From Gulosibacter sediminis (GTDB lineage Bacteria > Actinomycetota > Actinomycetes > Actinomycetales > Microbacteriaceae): 64,000 bases of DNA. Position 1 is the first letter of the stretch; the number at the start of each line of letters is the position of its first letter. Location of the stretch: contig NZ_CP097160.1 of the NCBI RefSeq assembly GCF_023370115.1, forward strand, positions 1,426,001 through 1,490,000. Reading direction: 5' to 3'. The translations under genes were made by a program, and so were the position numbers. The notes beneath the pieces are model-generated. The model did no database searches. It was not told the DNA's origin and worked only from the letters and a program-made list of their open reading frames with translations. Of the stretch, positions 16,910-24,852 are shown one piece after another.

Positions 16910-19567
16910 CTAGTGGCCCGCGGTCTCCCAGTTCCCGCCGCGACCGACTGAGACGTCGAGCGGCACGCTCAGCGTCGCGGCGCTCGCCATCTCCTCGCGC
17001 GCGAGTGCCTCGAGCGCCGCCTCCTCGCCCGCCGCGACCTCGAACACGAGCTCATCGTGCACCTGCAGCAGCAGACGCGACTCGAGCTGCTCGGCGCGCA
17101 TCCGCGCGTCCACCCGCAGCATCGCGAGCTTGATGATGTCGGCCGCCGACCCCTGGATCGGCGCGTTGAGCGCCGCCCGCTCGGCGTTCTGCCGCGCGAG
17201 GCGGTTCGTCGAGTTGAGGTCGGGGAACGGTCGGCGGCGGCCGAAGATGGTCTCGGTGTAGCCGGTGCTGCGCGCCTGCTCGACCGACTCGCGCAGGTAG
17301 TCGCGCACCTTACCGAACCGCTCGAAGTAGCCGTTCATGAGCTCGCGCGCCTCGGCGACCTCGATGCCGAGCTGCTTCGACAGGCCGAACGCGCTGAGAC
17401 CGTAGACGAGGCCGTACGACATCGCCTTGACCTTGCTGCGCATGGTCGGCGTCACCTCGCTCGGGTCGACGCCGAACACCTGCGAACCGACGAAGCGGTG
17501 CGTGTCCTCGCCCGAGTTGAACGCGGCGATGAGCGCGTCGTCGCCCGAGAGGTGCGCCATGATGCGCATCTCGATCTGCGAGTAGTCGGCGGTGAGCAGC
17601 CCTTCGAAGCGCTCGTCGCAGGTGAAGGCGCCGCGGATGCGCTGGCCCTCGGCCGAGCGAATCGGGATGTTCTGGAGGTTCGGGTCGGTCGAGGCGAGGC
17701 GCCCCGTGGACGAGCCCGTCTGCAGGTAGGTGGTGTGGATGCGCGTGTCGTTGCCGACCGCGCGGATGAGCCCGTCGATGATCTGCTTGAGCTTCGTCGC
17801 GTCGCGGTGGTGCCGGAGCGCGCCGAGGAACGGATGCGGTGCCTTCGCCTCGAGCTCCTCGAGCGACTGCGCGTCGGTCGAGTAGCCAGTCTTGGTGCGG
17901 CGAGTCTTCGGCATGTCGAGCTTCTCGAACAGCACGGTCTGCAGCTGCTTCGGCGAGCCGAGGTTGATCTCTTCACCGTCGATCGCCGCGAAGGCCTCCT
18001 GCGCGTACTGCGCGACCTTCTCGCCCTGCTCGGCCGAGAGCTGCTCGAGCAGCGGCACATCAATGTGGATGCCCGTGAACTCCATGTTCGCGAGCACGAG
18101 TTCGAGCGGCGACTCGATGTCGGTGAAGACCGGCACCGTCGGCTCGGGCAGGCGGGCCTGCGCCGCGAGCCCGGCCCGCAGCGCGTACCAGGCCTCGGCC
18201 GCGAAGCCGGTGCCTTGCTCGTCCTCGACCTCGAGGAGCTGATTCGGGTCGCTCTCGGGCATTGTCTCGCCGAGGTACTGCTGTACGAGCTCCGACAGAC
18301 GCTTCGGCGGGCTCAGTGGGTTCACGAGGAATGCCGCGAGCTGACCGTCGAGAATCGGCCCGACGAGCTCGACCCCGGCGGCGCGGGCGTGCTTCAGCGT
18401 CGGCTTGGCGTCGAACATCCACTTCGCGGCGTCGCTCGCGAGCCAGGCGGCGAGCGGTTCGTTCGCCGCGACGTCGTTTACCGACACGGCCGACTTCTCG
18501 GTCGCCAGCGCCGCATCGACCTGGCCCGACTCGCCGATGCGCAGCACCAGCCCGAGGGGCTGCTCTCCCGCATCCCCGAGCCACGCCGCAAGTTCCTCGC
18601 CCGCGAGCTGTTCGCGCACCTCGACGCCGTCGAGCGCGGTGCTGTCGTCGTTCGTCGCGACCGCGCCGTCGCGCTCGGCGGCGAGCTTCAACACGCGGTC
18701 CTGCAGCGTGCGGAACTGGAGTCGGGTGAAGACGTCGCGCACCGCATCCACGTCGATGGGGTGAATGTCGAGGTCGTCCGGCTTGAGGTCGAGCTCGACG
18801 TCGCGCAGCAGTTCGTTGAGCTTGCGGTTGCGGATCGCGTTCTCGCGGTGCTCGCGGAACGACTCGCCGACCTTGCCGGTGAGCTCGTCGTCGTGCTCGA
18901 GAATCGCCTCGAGCGAGCCGAATTGGTTGATCCACTTCGCGGCCGTCTTCGGGCCGACCTTCGGGATGCCGGGCAGGTTGTCGGCCTTCTCACCGACCAT
19001 GGCCGCGAGGTCGGAGTACTGGTGCGGCAGCACGCCGTACTTCTCGAGCACCTTCTCGGGCGTGTAATGGGTGAGCTTCGAGACACCCTGCACCGAGGGG
19101 TAGAGCAGCGTCGTCCGCTCGTTCACGAGCTGAATCGCGTCGCGGTCGCCCGACACGACGAGCACGTCGAACTGCTGCTCCTCGCCCTGGTGCGAGAGCG
19201 TGGCGAGGATGTCGTCGGCCTCGAAGTCGTCCTTCTCGAGCCAGTCGATGCCCATCGCCGTGAGCGCCTCCTTGAGCAGACCGATCTGGCCGCGGAACTC
19301 GGGCGGCGTCTCGTCGCGGCCACCCTTGTAGTCCTCATACTCGCGGTTGCGGAACGACTTCGAGCCCGCGTCGAAGGCGACGGCGATGTGGCTCGGATTG
19401 TGGTCGCGCAGCAGCGAGAGCAGCATCGAGATGAAGCCGTGGACGGCATTCGTGTGCTGCCCCTCGGAGTTGACGAAACTCTCGACCGGCAGCGCGAAAA
19501 AGGCGCGGAAGGCGAGCGAGTGGCCGTCGATGACCATGAGCGTAGGCTTTGGCTGAGTTGCAGTCAC
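16910..19567 (-). CDS. polA: DNA polymerase I
   Basis: 885 aa. N-terminal 5'-3' exonuclease (VIDGHSLAFRAFFAL, FEADDILATL, VSGDRDAIQLV, GEKADNLPGIPKVGPKTA), a degenerate 3'-5' exonuclease-like middle domain and the C-terminal polymerase. Polymerase motif A is TADYSQIEMRIMAHLSG, the O-helix RSKVKAMSYGLVYGLS and motif C QVHDELVFEV. The middle domain lacks the DxE of proofreading enzymes (LVLRIG instead), as in other actinobacterial PolA. GTG start 19567 is supported by a TAGGCT -10 element six bases upstream and absence of a Shine-Dalgarno. Acts in repair and Okazaki processing. Confidence 0.97.
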   Translation of the reverse strand: MTATQPKPTLMVIDGHSLAFRAFFALPVESFVNSEGQHTNAVHGFISMLLSLLRDHNPSHIAVAFDAGSKSFRNREYEDYKGGRDETPPEFRGQIGLLKEALTAMGIDWLEKDDFEADDILATLSHQGEEQQFDVLVVSGDRDAIQLVNERTTLLYPSVQGVSKLTHYTPEKVLEKYGVLPHQYSDLAAMVGEKADNLPGIPKVGPKTAAKWINQFGSLEAILEHDDELTGKVGESFREHRENAIRNRKLNELLRDVELDLKPDDLDIHPIDVDAVRDVFTRLQFRTLQDRVLKLAAERDGAVATNDDSTALDGVEVREQLAGEELAAWLGDAGEQPLGLVLRIGESGQVDAALATEKSAVSVNDVAANEPLAAWLASDAAKWMFDAKPTLKHARAAGVELVGPILDGQLAAFLVNPLSPPKRLSELVQQYLGETMPESDPNQLLEVEDEQGTGFAAEAWYALRAGLAAQARLPEPTVPVFTDIESPLELVLANMEFTGIHIDVPLLEQLSAEQGEKVAQYAQEAFAAIDGEEINLGSPKQLQTVLFEKLDMPKTRRTKTGYSTDAQSLEELEAKAPHPFLGALRHHRDATKLKQIIDGLIRAVGNDTRIHTTYLQTGSSTGRLASTDPNLQNIPIRSAEGQRIRGAFTCDERFEGLLTADYSQIEMRIMAHLSGDDALIAAFNSGEDTHRFVGSQVFGVDPSEVTPTMRSKVKAMSYGLVYGLSAFGLSKQLGIEVAEARELMNGYFERFGKVRDYLRESVEQARSTGYTETIFGRRRPFPDLNSTNRLARQNAERAALNAPIQGSAADIIKLAMLRVDARMRAEQLESRLLLQVHDELVFEVAAGEEAALEALAREEMASAATLSVPLDVSVGRGGNWETAGH

Positions 19568-19573
19568 GCAACC

Positions 19574-19579
19574 AGCCTA
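19574..19579 (-). promoter_or_regulatory. -10 element of leaderless polA
   Basis: TAGGCT (minus strand, 19579-19574) followed by six bases and the GTG at 19567; no ribosome site in between. The 30-base gap to the divergent thioesterase start contains nothing else recognisable. Confidence 0.55.
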
Positions 19580-19597
19580 CGTCGACGAAAGATTGCG

Positions 19598-20068
19598 ATG
19601 CCCGAGTCTCAGCCAGTTGTGCACCTCGCCCCGGTACCCGAGCCCGTCATCAACGGCTTCGAGATTCCTGACCAGCTCACCGTGACGGGCGGTCGGGGTG
19701 TTGGCGCGCTCGGCGCGGCCATGGGAATGCTCATGGTGCAGCTTTCGCCCGAGCACTCGATCGCGGTCATGCCGGTGGCGCCGAACACGCAACCGTTCGG
19801 TCTGCTGCACGGCGGCGCGAACTGCGTGCTCGGCGAGAGTCTCGGCTCGGTCGCCGCCTCGCTGCACGCGGGCGAGGGCCGCTATGCCGTGGGCGTCGAC
19901 ATCAACGCGACGCACACGGGCTCGGCAACCTCGGGCTGGGTGACGGGCGAATGCCGCGCGATTCACCTCGGCGGCAGCACGACCGTGCATGAGATCGTCA
20001 TCACCGACACCAACGGGCGCCGGTGCTCGACGGTGCGCATCACGAACATGCTGCGCACCCGTCGATAG
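19598..20068 (+). CDS. Hotdog-fold (PaaI-type) thioesterase
   Basis: 156 aa. The hotdog signature GLLHGGANCVLGESLGSVAA (about residues 69-88) and the strand VGVDINATHTGSA match acyl-CoA thioesterases of the PaaI/MenI type. Substrate unknown; members hydrolyse aryl-, DHNA- or fatty acyl-CoA. The ATG at 19598 has only a weak GAAAG ribosome site. Divergent from polA, and convergent with pdtaR with three bases between stops. The polA-thioesterase-pdtaR arrangement is common in actinobacteria. Confidence 0.87.
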   Translation: MPESQPVVHLAPVPEPVINGFEIPDQLTVTGGRGVGALGAAMGMLMVQLSPEHSIAVMPVAPNTQPFGLLHGGANCVLGESLGSVAASLHAGEGRYAVGVDINATHTGSATSGWVTGECRAIHLGGSTTVHEIVITDTNGRRCSTVRITNMLRTRR

Positions 20069-20071
20069 CGG

Positions 20072-20677
20072 CTACTTCTTCTTCGGCGCGAGCTGCTCGA
20101 CGACAGCCTGCGCGACTTCCTGCATGGTGAGGCGACGGTTCATCGACGCCTTCTGGATCCAGCGGAAGGCCTCGGGCTCACTGAGGCCCATCTTGTCGGT
20201 GAGGAGGCCCTTCGCGCGGTCCACCAGCTTGCGGGTCTCGAACCGCTCGGCGAGATCGGCGACCTCGCGCTCGAGGGCGACGATCTGCTGGTGGCGGGCG
20301 AGCGCGATCTCGATGGCCGGCAGGAGGTCGTTCTGGTTGAACGGCTTCACGACGTAGGCAAGCGCGCCGGCCTCGGTGGCCCGCTCGACGAGCTCCTTCT
20401 GGCTGAACGCGGTGAGGAGCACGACGGGCGCGACGTTGTCTTCCGAAAGCTGCTCCGCGGCCGAGATGCCGTCGAGTTTCGGCATCTTCACGTCCATCAC
20501 GACGAGATCGGGGCGGAGCTCTTTGGCAAGCGCAACTGCGGTCTCGCCGTCGCCGGCCTCGCCGACGACGTCAAAACCGTTATCGCGAAGCGTTTCAACG
20601 ATGTCGAGGCGGATGAGCGATTCGTCTTCAGCGACGACGACTCGGCGGGGTGCGGAAGCGGTTGTGTTCTCAGTCAC
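20072..20677 (-). CDS. pdtaR: ANTAR-domain response regulator PdtaR
   Basis: 201 aa. The receiver domain has the acidic pocket (EDES at 17-20), phospho-acceptor D62 in VVMDVKMP, and the conserved lysine in YVVKPF. The C-terminal ANTAR RNA-binding helices (VDRAKGLLTDKMGLSEPEAF...) end the protein. PdtaR binds hairpin pairs in nascent RNA to prevent termination and pairs with the kinase PdtaS, which is not in this window. GTG start 20677 lies six bases after a TAATCT -10 element, indicating a leaderless mRNA divergent from tRNA-Leu. Confidence 0.95.
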   Translation of the reverse strand: MTENTTASAPRRVVVAEDESLIRLDIVETLRDNGFDVVGEAGDGETAVALAKELRPDLVVMDVKMPKLDGISAAEQLSEDNVAPVVLLTAFSQKELVERATEAGALAYVVKPFNQNDLLPAIEIALARHQQIVALEREVADLAERFETRKLVDRAKGLLTDKMGLSEPEAFRWIQKASMNRRLTMQEVAQAVVEQLAPKKK

Positions 20678-20683
20678 ATTCCC

Positions 20684-20689
20684 AGATTA
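20684..20689 (-). promoter_or_regulatory. -10 element of leaderless pdtaR
   Basis: TAATCT on the minus strand (20689-20684), six bases, then GTG. The 36-base interval to tRNA-Leu must hold both divergent promoters. On the plus strand TACTGT at 20693-20698 is a candidate tRNA -10. Confidence 0.55.
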
Positions 20690-20713
20690 CGCTACTGTGG
20701 TCGAGGCAAGCAG

Positions 20714-20796
20714 GCCGGCTTGGCGGAACGGTAGACGCGGCGCACTCAAAATGCGCTGTCCGAGAGGGCGTGGGGGTTCGAGTCCCCCAGCCGGCA
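20714..20796 (+). tRNA. tRNA-Leu (anticodon CAA)
   Basis: 83 nt with a class II long variable arm. Acceptor stem GCCGGCT pairs with AGCCGGC (20789-20795) and the discriminator is A. The D-arm has GGCGGAACGGTAGACGCGG, the anticodon stem GCGCA/TGCGC encloses CTCAAAA, and the T arm is GGGGG-TTCGAGT-CCCCC. CCA is not encoded (CAC follows). Reads UUG codons. The stop codon of the convergent iron ABC ATPase lies two bases beyond the 3' end. Confidence 0.96.
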
Positions 20797-20798
20797 CA

Positions 20799-21578
20799 CT
20801 ACGAGGCGACCGTCTCGGACGCCCAGTAATAGGTCGCCAGCTTGTGCCGCCCGATCTCGTGAATCGGAATGTGCATGTCATAGATCTGGCTCAGAATGCC
20901 CGAGTTCATGATGAGTTCGGGCGCACCCTGCGCGATGACCTCGCCGTCGCGCATACCGACGATGTTGTCGGAGTACACCGAGGCGAAGTTGATGTCGTGA
21001 ATCACGATGACGATCGTCTTGCCGAGCTCGGTCGCGATGCGGCTCAGGTGCTGCATCATGTTCACGCTGTGCCGCATGTCGAGATTGTTCAGCGGCTCGT
21101 CGAGCAGCACGTAATCGGTGTCCTGGCAGATCACCATCGCGACGTAGGCGCGTTGCCGCTGGCCGCCCGAGAGCTCGTCGATAAAGCGAGCCTGCAAATC
21201 GGCGAGCCCGAGAAAGTCGAGCGCGGCGTCGATGTGCCGCTCATCCTCGGCGGTGAGCCGACCCTGCGAGTGCGGGAAGCGACCGAACGCGACCAGCTCG
21301 CGCACCGTGAGCCGCACCACGAGGTGATTCTCCTGCCGCAGGATCGCGAGTCGCTTCGCGAGCACGGAGGATTTCGTGGCGCTCACGTCGAGCCCGTCGA
21401 CCGTGACGATGCCGCTCTCGAGCGGTTCGATGCGGCTCATGAGTCCGAGTAACGTCGACTTACCGGCGCCGTTCGGCCCAATGATCGAGGTGATGCCACC
21501 CGCGGGAATCGTGAGAGAAACGTCGTCGACGACCACGTGGTCGCCATATCGTTTCGCGACGGAATCCAGGGTGATCAC
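20799..21578 (-). CDS. Ferric-siderophore ABC transporter, ATP-binding protein
   Basis: 259 aa, FepC/YclP-type ATPase energising siderophore import. Walker A IGPNGAGKST, Q-loop LRQENHLV, signature ELSGGQRQRAYVAM, Walker B DYVLLDEPLNN and H-switch VIHDINFA are all present. GTG start 21578 with GGAGG eight bases upstream is preferred over an extension in untranslated leader. It is divergent from the binding-protein and permease genes across a DtxR/IdeR box, so both arms are likely iron-repressed. The gene ends two bases from tRNA-Leu. Confidence 0.93.
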   Translation of the reverse strand: MITLDSVAKRYGDHVVVDDVSLTIPAGGITSIIGPNGAGKSTLLGLMSRIEPLESGIVTVDGLDVSATKSSVLAKRLAILRQENHLVVRLTVRELVAFGRFPHSQGRLTAEDERHIDAALDFLGLADLQARFIDELSGGQRQRAYVAMVICQDTDYVLLDEPLNNLDMRHSVNMMQHLSRIATELGKTIVIVIHDINFASVYSDNIVGMRDGEVIAQGAPELIMNSGILSQIYDMHIPIHEIGRHKLATYYWASETVAS

Positions 21579-21639
21579 GCAGGGGCCTCCGGGGTTGTTG
21601 CATCGAGTAAACACGGCCGGCTGTCACCCAACTCACAAG

Positions 21640-21668
21640 TTGAGCACAACATGTCTTTAGGTTAGCCT
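21640..21668 (+). promoter_or_regulatory. Promoter of siderophore uptake operon
   Basis: -35 TTGAGC (21640-21645), exact 17-base spacer, -10 TAGCCT (21663-21668). The -10 lies inside the DtxR/IdeR box, so repressor binding would occlude polymerase. Confidence 0.6.
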
Positions 21669-21675
21669 AACCTGC
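21657..21675. promoter_or_regulatory. DtxR/IdeR-type iron box
   Basis: TTAGGTTAGCCTAACCTGC is a palindrome matching the 19-base DtxR/IdeR consensus (TWAGGTWAGSCTWACCTWA) except at the last two positions. It sits in the 158-base gap between two divergent siderophore-transport transcripts, which predicts iron-dependent repression of both. The rest of the gap holds only leader sequence. Confidence 0.88.
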
Positions 21676-21736
21676 GGAACTTCTCCCGCGGGGCCTCCCC
21701 TGCCTCGCGCCATCGATACGAAAGAAGCTCGTACCT

Positions 21737-22732
21737 ATGCGAACCCCTCGACTGCGTTTGCTCGGCCTCGTTAGCGCGATTGCCGCATCCCTCACCCTCG
21801 CCGCCTGCAGCACGGGCGCCGCCGACACCGACGCGACCTCAGCCGCGGGTGCCGAAGGCACCATCACCGTTGAAGACAACAACGGCACGCAGACGGTCGA
21901 GATGCCGGCGCAGTCGATCGTCGCCCTCGACAACCGCACGTTCGAGACACTGCAGTCGTGGGGCGTCGAGCTCGCCGCGGCTCCGCTCGACCTCATGCCC
22001 GAGACCATCGACTACAAGTCGGACGAGTCGATCGTGAACATTGGTAACCACCGCGAGCCGAACCTCGAGGCCATCGCCGCCGTCGAGCCCGACCTCGTGA
22101 TCATGGGCCAGCGCTTCACCGACTACGAGGACGAGATCGCGGAGCTCGTGCCCGACGCGACGATCATCAACCTCGAGCCCCGCGAGGGCGAGGACTTCGC
22201 CGAAGAGCTCAAGCGCCAGACCACCGTGCTCGGCGAGCTGTTCGGCAAGCAGGACGAGGCCAGCGCGCTGAACGACGAGTTCGACGCCGCCTACGACCGC
22301 GTCGCTGAGGCGACCCCGGCCGACGCGACCGTCATGGCGGTCAACACCTCAGGCGGCCAGATCGGCTACCTCGCGCCGCACGTCGGCCGCACCCTCGGCG
22401 TCGTGTTCGACTGGTTCAACTTCACCCCGGCGCTCGTCGTCGAGGGCGCGAGCGACGACCACGAGGGCGACGAGGTCTCGGTCGAGGCCATCGCCGAATC
22501 GAACCCCGACTGGATTCTCGTAATGGACCGCGATGCGGCCGTCGCCGCCGACGAAGAGGGCTACCAGCCCGGCGCCGACCTCATCGCCGCATCCGAGGCC
22601 CTGCAGCAGGTGCCCGCGGTGCAGAACGACCAGATCGTTGTGATGCCGGCCGACACCTACACCAACGAGGGCATTCAGACGTACACCGAGTACCTGAACC
22701 AGCTCGCCGACGCGTTCGACGCCGCGGCGTAA
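21737..22732 (+). CDS. Siderophore-binding lipoprotein of ABC transporter
   Basis: 331 aa. Signal peptide with lipobox LTLAAC, so the cysteine near residue 24 is lipidated and the protein anchored outside the membrane. The mature part is a two-lobe periplasmic-binding (FepB/CeuE/YclQ) fold: SIVALDNRTFETLQSWG, NLEAIAAVEPDLVIMGQRF and NPDWILVMDRDAAV. It resembles the catecholate/petrobactin-type binding proteins (FatB, YclQ) more than hydroxamate ones, but specificity is inference. First gene of the plus-strand iron operon. Confidence 0.92.
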   Translation: MRTPRLRLLGLVSAIAASLTLAACSTGAADTDATSAAGAEGTITVEDNNGTQTVEMPAQSIVALDNRTFETLQSWGVELAAAPLDLMPETIDYKSDESIVNIGNHREPNLEAIAAVEPDLVIMGQRFTDYEDEIAELVPDATIINLEPREGEDFAEELKRQTTVLGELFGKQDEASALNDEFDAAYDRVAEATPADATVMAVNTSGGQIGYLAPHVGRTLGVVFDWFNFTPALVVEGASDDHEGDEVSVEAIAESNPDWILVMDRDAAVAADEEGYQPGADLIAASEALQQVPAVQNDQIVVMPADTYTNEGIQTYTEYLNQLADAFDAAA

Positions 22733-22748
22733 GGTACTCCCTCCCTTC

Positions 22749-23747
22749 ATGACCAACCCCAGTTCGACCTCGACGGTCGCGGCCGCTCCTGCGCGCCGCG
22801 ACCGTCTTGACTGGAAGCTGTGTCTGGCGACACTTGCCGTGATCGCCCTCCTTGGCGTCTCGCTGTTTACTGGCGTGTACACCCTGGACGGCCACGGCGA
22901 GGGGTCGCCAGACATGTTTTGGATCACGCGGGTGCCGCGCACCCTCGCGCTCGTGCTCGCGGGCGCGGCCATGGCGATCTGCGGGCTCGTGATGCAACTG
23001 CTCACGCAGAACCGCTTCGTCGAACCGACCACGACCGGCACGACCGAGTGGGCCGGCCTCGGCCTGCTCGCCGTGATGATCTTCTTCCCGACCGCGAGCC
23101 TCCTCGGCCGCATGGTCGGCGCGATCATCGCCGCGTTCATCGGCACGACCATCTTCTTCGCCTTCCTGCGCCGCGTCTCGCTGCGCTCATCCCTCATCGT
23201 TCCCATCGTCGGCATCATGCTCGGCGCGGTCGTGAGCTCGATCTCGACCTTTTTCGCGCTGCAGACAAACATGCTGCAACAGCTCGGCATCTGGTTCGCG
23301 GGCAGCTTCGCGCCGATCCTGCGCGGGCAGTACGAGGTGCTCTGGATCGTCGCGATCGTGCTCGTCGCCGTGTTCGTGCTCGCCGACCGGCTCACTGTGG
23401 CGGGCCTTGGCGAGGAGATCGCGACGAACGTCGGCCTCAACTACAACCGGATGATGCTCATCGGCACCTCGCTCGTCGCGGTCGCGACCGGCGTCGTCAC
23501 GGTCGTGGTCGGTAACCTGCCGTTCCTCGGGCTGATCGTGCCGAACATCGTCTCGATGTTTCGCGGTGACAACCTGCGCAGCAACCTCCCGTGGGTGTTC
23601 CTGCTCGGCATCGCGACCGTCACGCTCTGCGACATCGTGAGTCGCACGATCATCATGCCGTTCGAGGTGCCCGTCTCGCTGATCCTCGGCGTGCTCGGCT
23701 CGATTGCGTTCGTGCTCCTGCTGCTGCGAAAGCGACGCTATGGCTAG
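22749..23747 (+). CDS. Siderophore ABC transporter permease (FecCD family) 1
   Basis: 332 aa, about nine to ten membrane segments. The early motif RVPRTLALVLAGAAMAICGL and the later GLGEEIATNVGLNYNR, followed by FLGLIVPNIVSMFRGDN, which docks the ATPase, define the FecCD/BtuC permease family (FatD/YclN-like). Sixteen bases after the binding-protein gene; its last eight bases overlap the second permease. Pairs with that permease as a heterodimer in the membrane. Confidence 0.93.
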   Translation: MTNPSSTSTVAAAPARRDRLDWKLCLATLAVIALLGVSLFTGVYTLDGHGEGSPDMFWITRVPRTLALVLAGAAMAICGLVMQLLTQNRFVEPTTTGTTEWAGLGLLAVMIFFPTASLLGRMVGAIIAAFIGTTIFFAFLRRVSLRSSLIVPIVGIMLGAVVSSISTFFALQTNMLQQLGIWFAGSFAPILRGQYEVLWIVAIVLVAVFVLADRLTVAGLGEEIATNVGLNYNRMMLIGTSLVAVATGVVTVVVGNLPFLGLIVPNIVSMFRGDNLRSNLPWVFLLGIATVTLCDIVSRTIIMPFEVPVSLILGVLGSIAFVLLLLRKRRYG

Positions 23748-24780
23748 CACCACCGCATCCCCCACCCTGCCCCGGCAGCGCAGCGGCTCCGTCGCCTTTC
23801 AGAGTCCCCGCGCGCGCCGCCGCTACTGGCTCACGCTCGGCATCTGCGTCTCGCTCGCCGTGCTGTTCGCGATCGGCCTGCTCACCTACAACATCCCCGT
23901 CGCGTTCGGCTCCGACCCGTTCTGGGTGATCGCCCGGCGCCGCGCGAGCAGCGTGCTCGTCATGCTCATCATCGCCGTCTGTCACGCGACCGCGACGGTC
24001 GCCTTCCAGACCATCACGAACAACCGCATCATCACCCCCGGCATCATGGGCTTCGAGTCGCTCTACGTCGCGATCCAGACCGGCGTGATGTTCTTTCTCG
24101 GCTCGGCCGGGCTCACTGCGTTCTCGGGCATCGGGCAGTTCCTCGCGCAGGTCGTCGTCATGGTCGCCCTCGCGGCGCTCCTCTACGGCTGGCTATTGTC
24201 GGGCCGCTTCGCGAACCTCCAGATCATGCTGCTCGTGGGCATCGTGATCGGCACTGGCCTCGGCAGCGTCTCGAGCTTCATGCAGCGCATGCTGAGCCCG
24301 AGCGAGTTCGACCTGCTCACCGCTCGACTCTTTGGCTCGGTGAACAACGCACGCGAGGAGTACCTACCGGTCGCGATTCCCATCGTCATCGTCGTCGCGG
24401 CGCTGCTCTACCTGCGTTCGCGCCGACTCAACGTCATGGCGCTCGGCAAGGACATCGCCACCGGCCTCGGCCTGAACCACACCCGCGAGCTCATGACGAC
24501 GCTGACGCTCGTGACGCTGCTCATGGCGGTTTCGACGGCGCTCGTCGGCCCCATGACCTTCCTCGGTTTCCTCGTCGCGACGCTCGCCTACCAATTCGCG
24601 AACACCTCGGATCACCGCTTCGTGTTCCCGCTCGCGATCACCTTCGCGTTCCTCGTGCTCACGAGCGCGTACTTCATCATGAACCACGTGTTCTACGCGC
24701 AGGGCGTTGTCTCGATTCTCATTGAGTTCGTCGGCGGCACGGTGTTCCTCTGGACCATCCTGCGCCGCCGCGTGCTCTAA
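23740..24780 (+). CDS. Siderophore ABC transporter permease (FecCD family) 2
   Basis: 346 aa, FatC/YclO-like partner of the preceding permease. RRRASSVLVMLIIAVCHATA, GIMGFESLYVAIQTG, GKDIATGLGLNHTRELMT and GPMTFLGFLVATLAYQF are conserved permease blocks. The ATG at 23740 (product MASTTASPTLPRQRSG) overlaps the end of permease 1 by eight bases, giving translational coupling. The longer open frame upstream is shadow of permease 1. A strong terminator follows. Confidence 0.93.
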   Translation: MASTTASPTLPRQRSGSVAFQSPRARRRYWLTLGICVSLAVLFAIGLLTYNIPVAFGSDPFWVIARRRASSVLVMLIIAVCHATATVAFQTITNNRIITPGIMGFESLYVAIQTGVMFFLGSAGLTAFSGIGQFLAQVVVMVALAALLYGWLLSGRFANLQIMLLVGIVIGTGLGSVSSFMQRMLSPSEFDLLTARLFGSVNNAREEYLPVAIPIVIVVAALLYLRSRRLNVMALGKDIATGLGLNHTRELMTTLTLVTLLMAVSTALVGPMTFLGFLVATLAYQFANTSDHRFVFPLAITFAFLVLTSAYFIMNHVFYAQGVVSILIEFVGGTVFLWTILRRRVL

Positions 24781-24800
24781 CGGTTCCCCCACGCACGAAA

Positions 24801-24834
24801 AGGGCCGCCACGATCAGCAGATCGTGGCGGCCCT
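24801..24834. terminator. Bidirectional terminator between iron operon and pyk
   Basis: 15-base perfect inverted repeat AGGGCCGCCACGATC / GATCGTGGCGGCCCT with an AGCA loop between convergent genes, flanked by GAAAA on one side and CTCTTC on the other. Confidence 0.9.
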
Positions 24835-24852
24835 CTTCGAAGGCGCGAACAG

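Noticed and set aside
17057-20068. 1003-codon plus-strand open frame antisense to polA
   Set aside because: High-GC shadow frame; rich in R, A, V, L and E without motifs. Only its last 157 codons, from 19598, are a real gene (thioesterase).
20714-24852. Integrative element with tRNA-Leu attachment site
   Set aside because: No integrase gene and no second copy of the tRNA 3' end seen up to pyk; only the accessory nature of the iron cluster is proposed.
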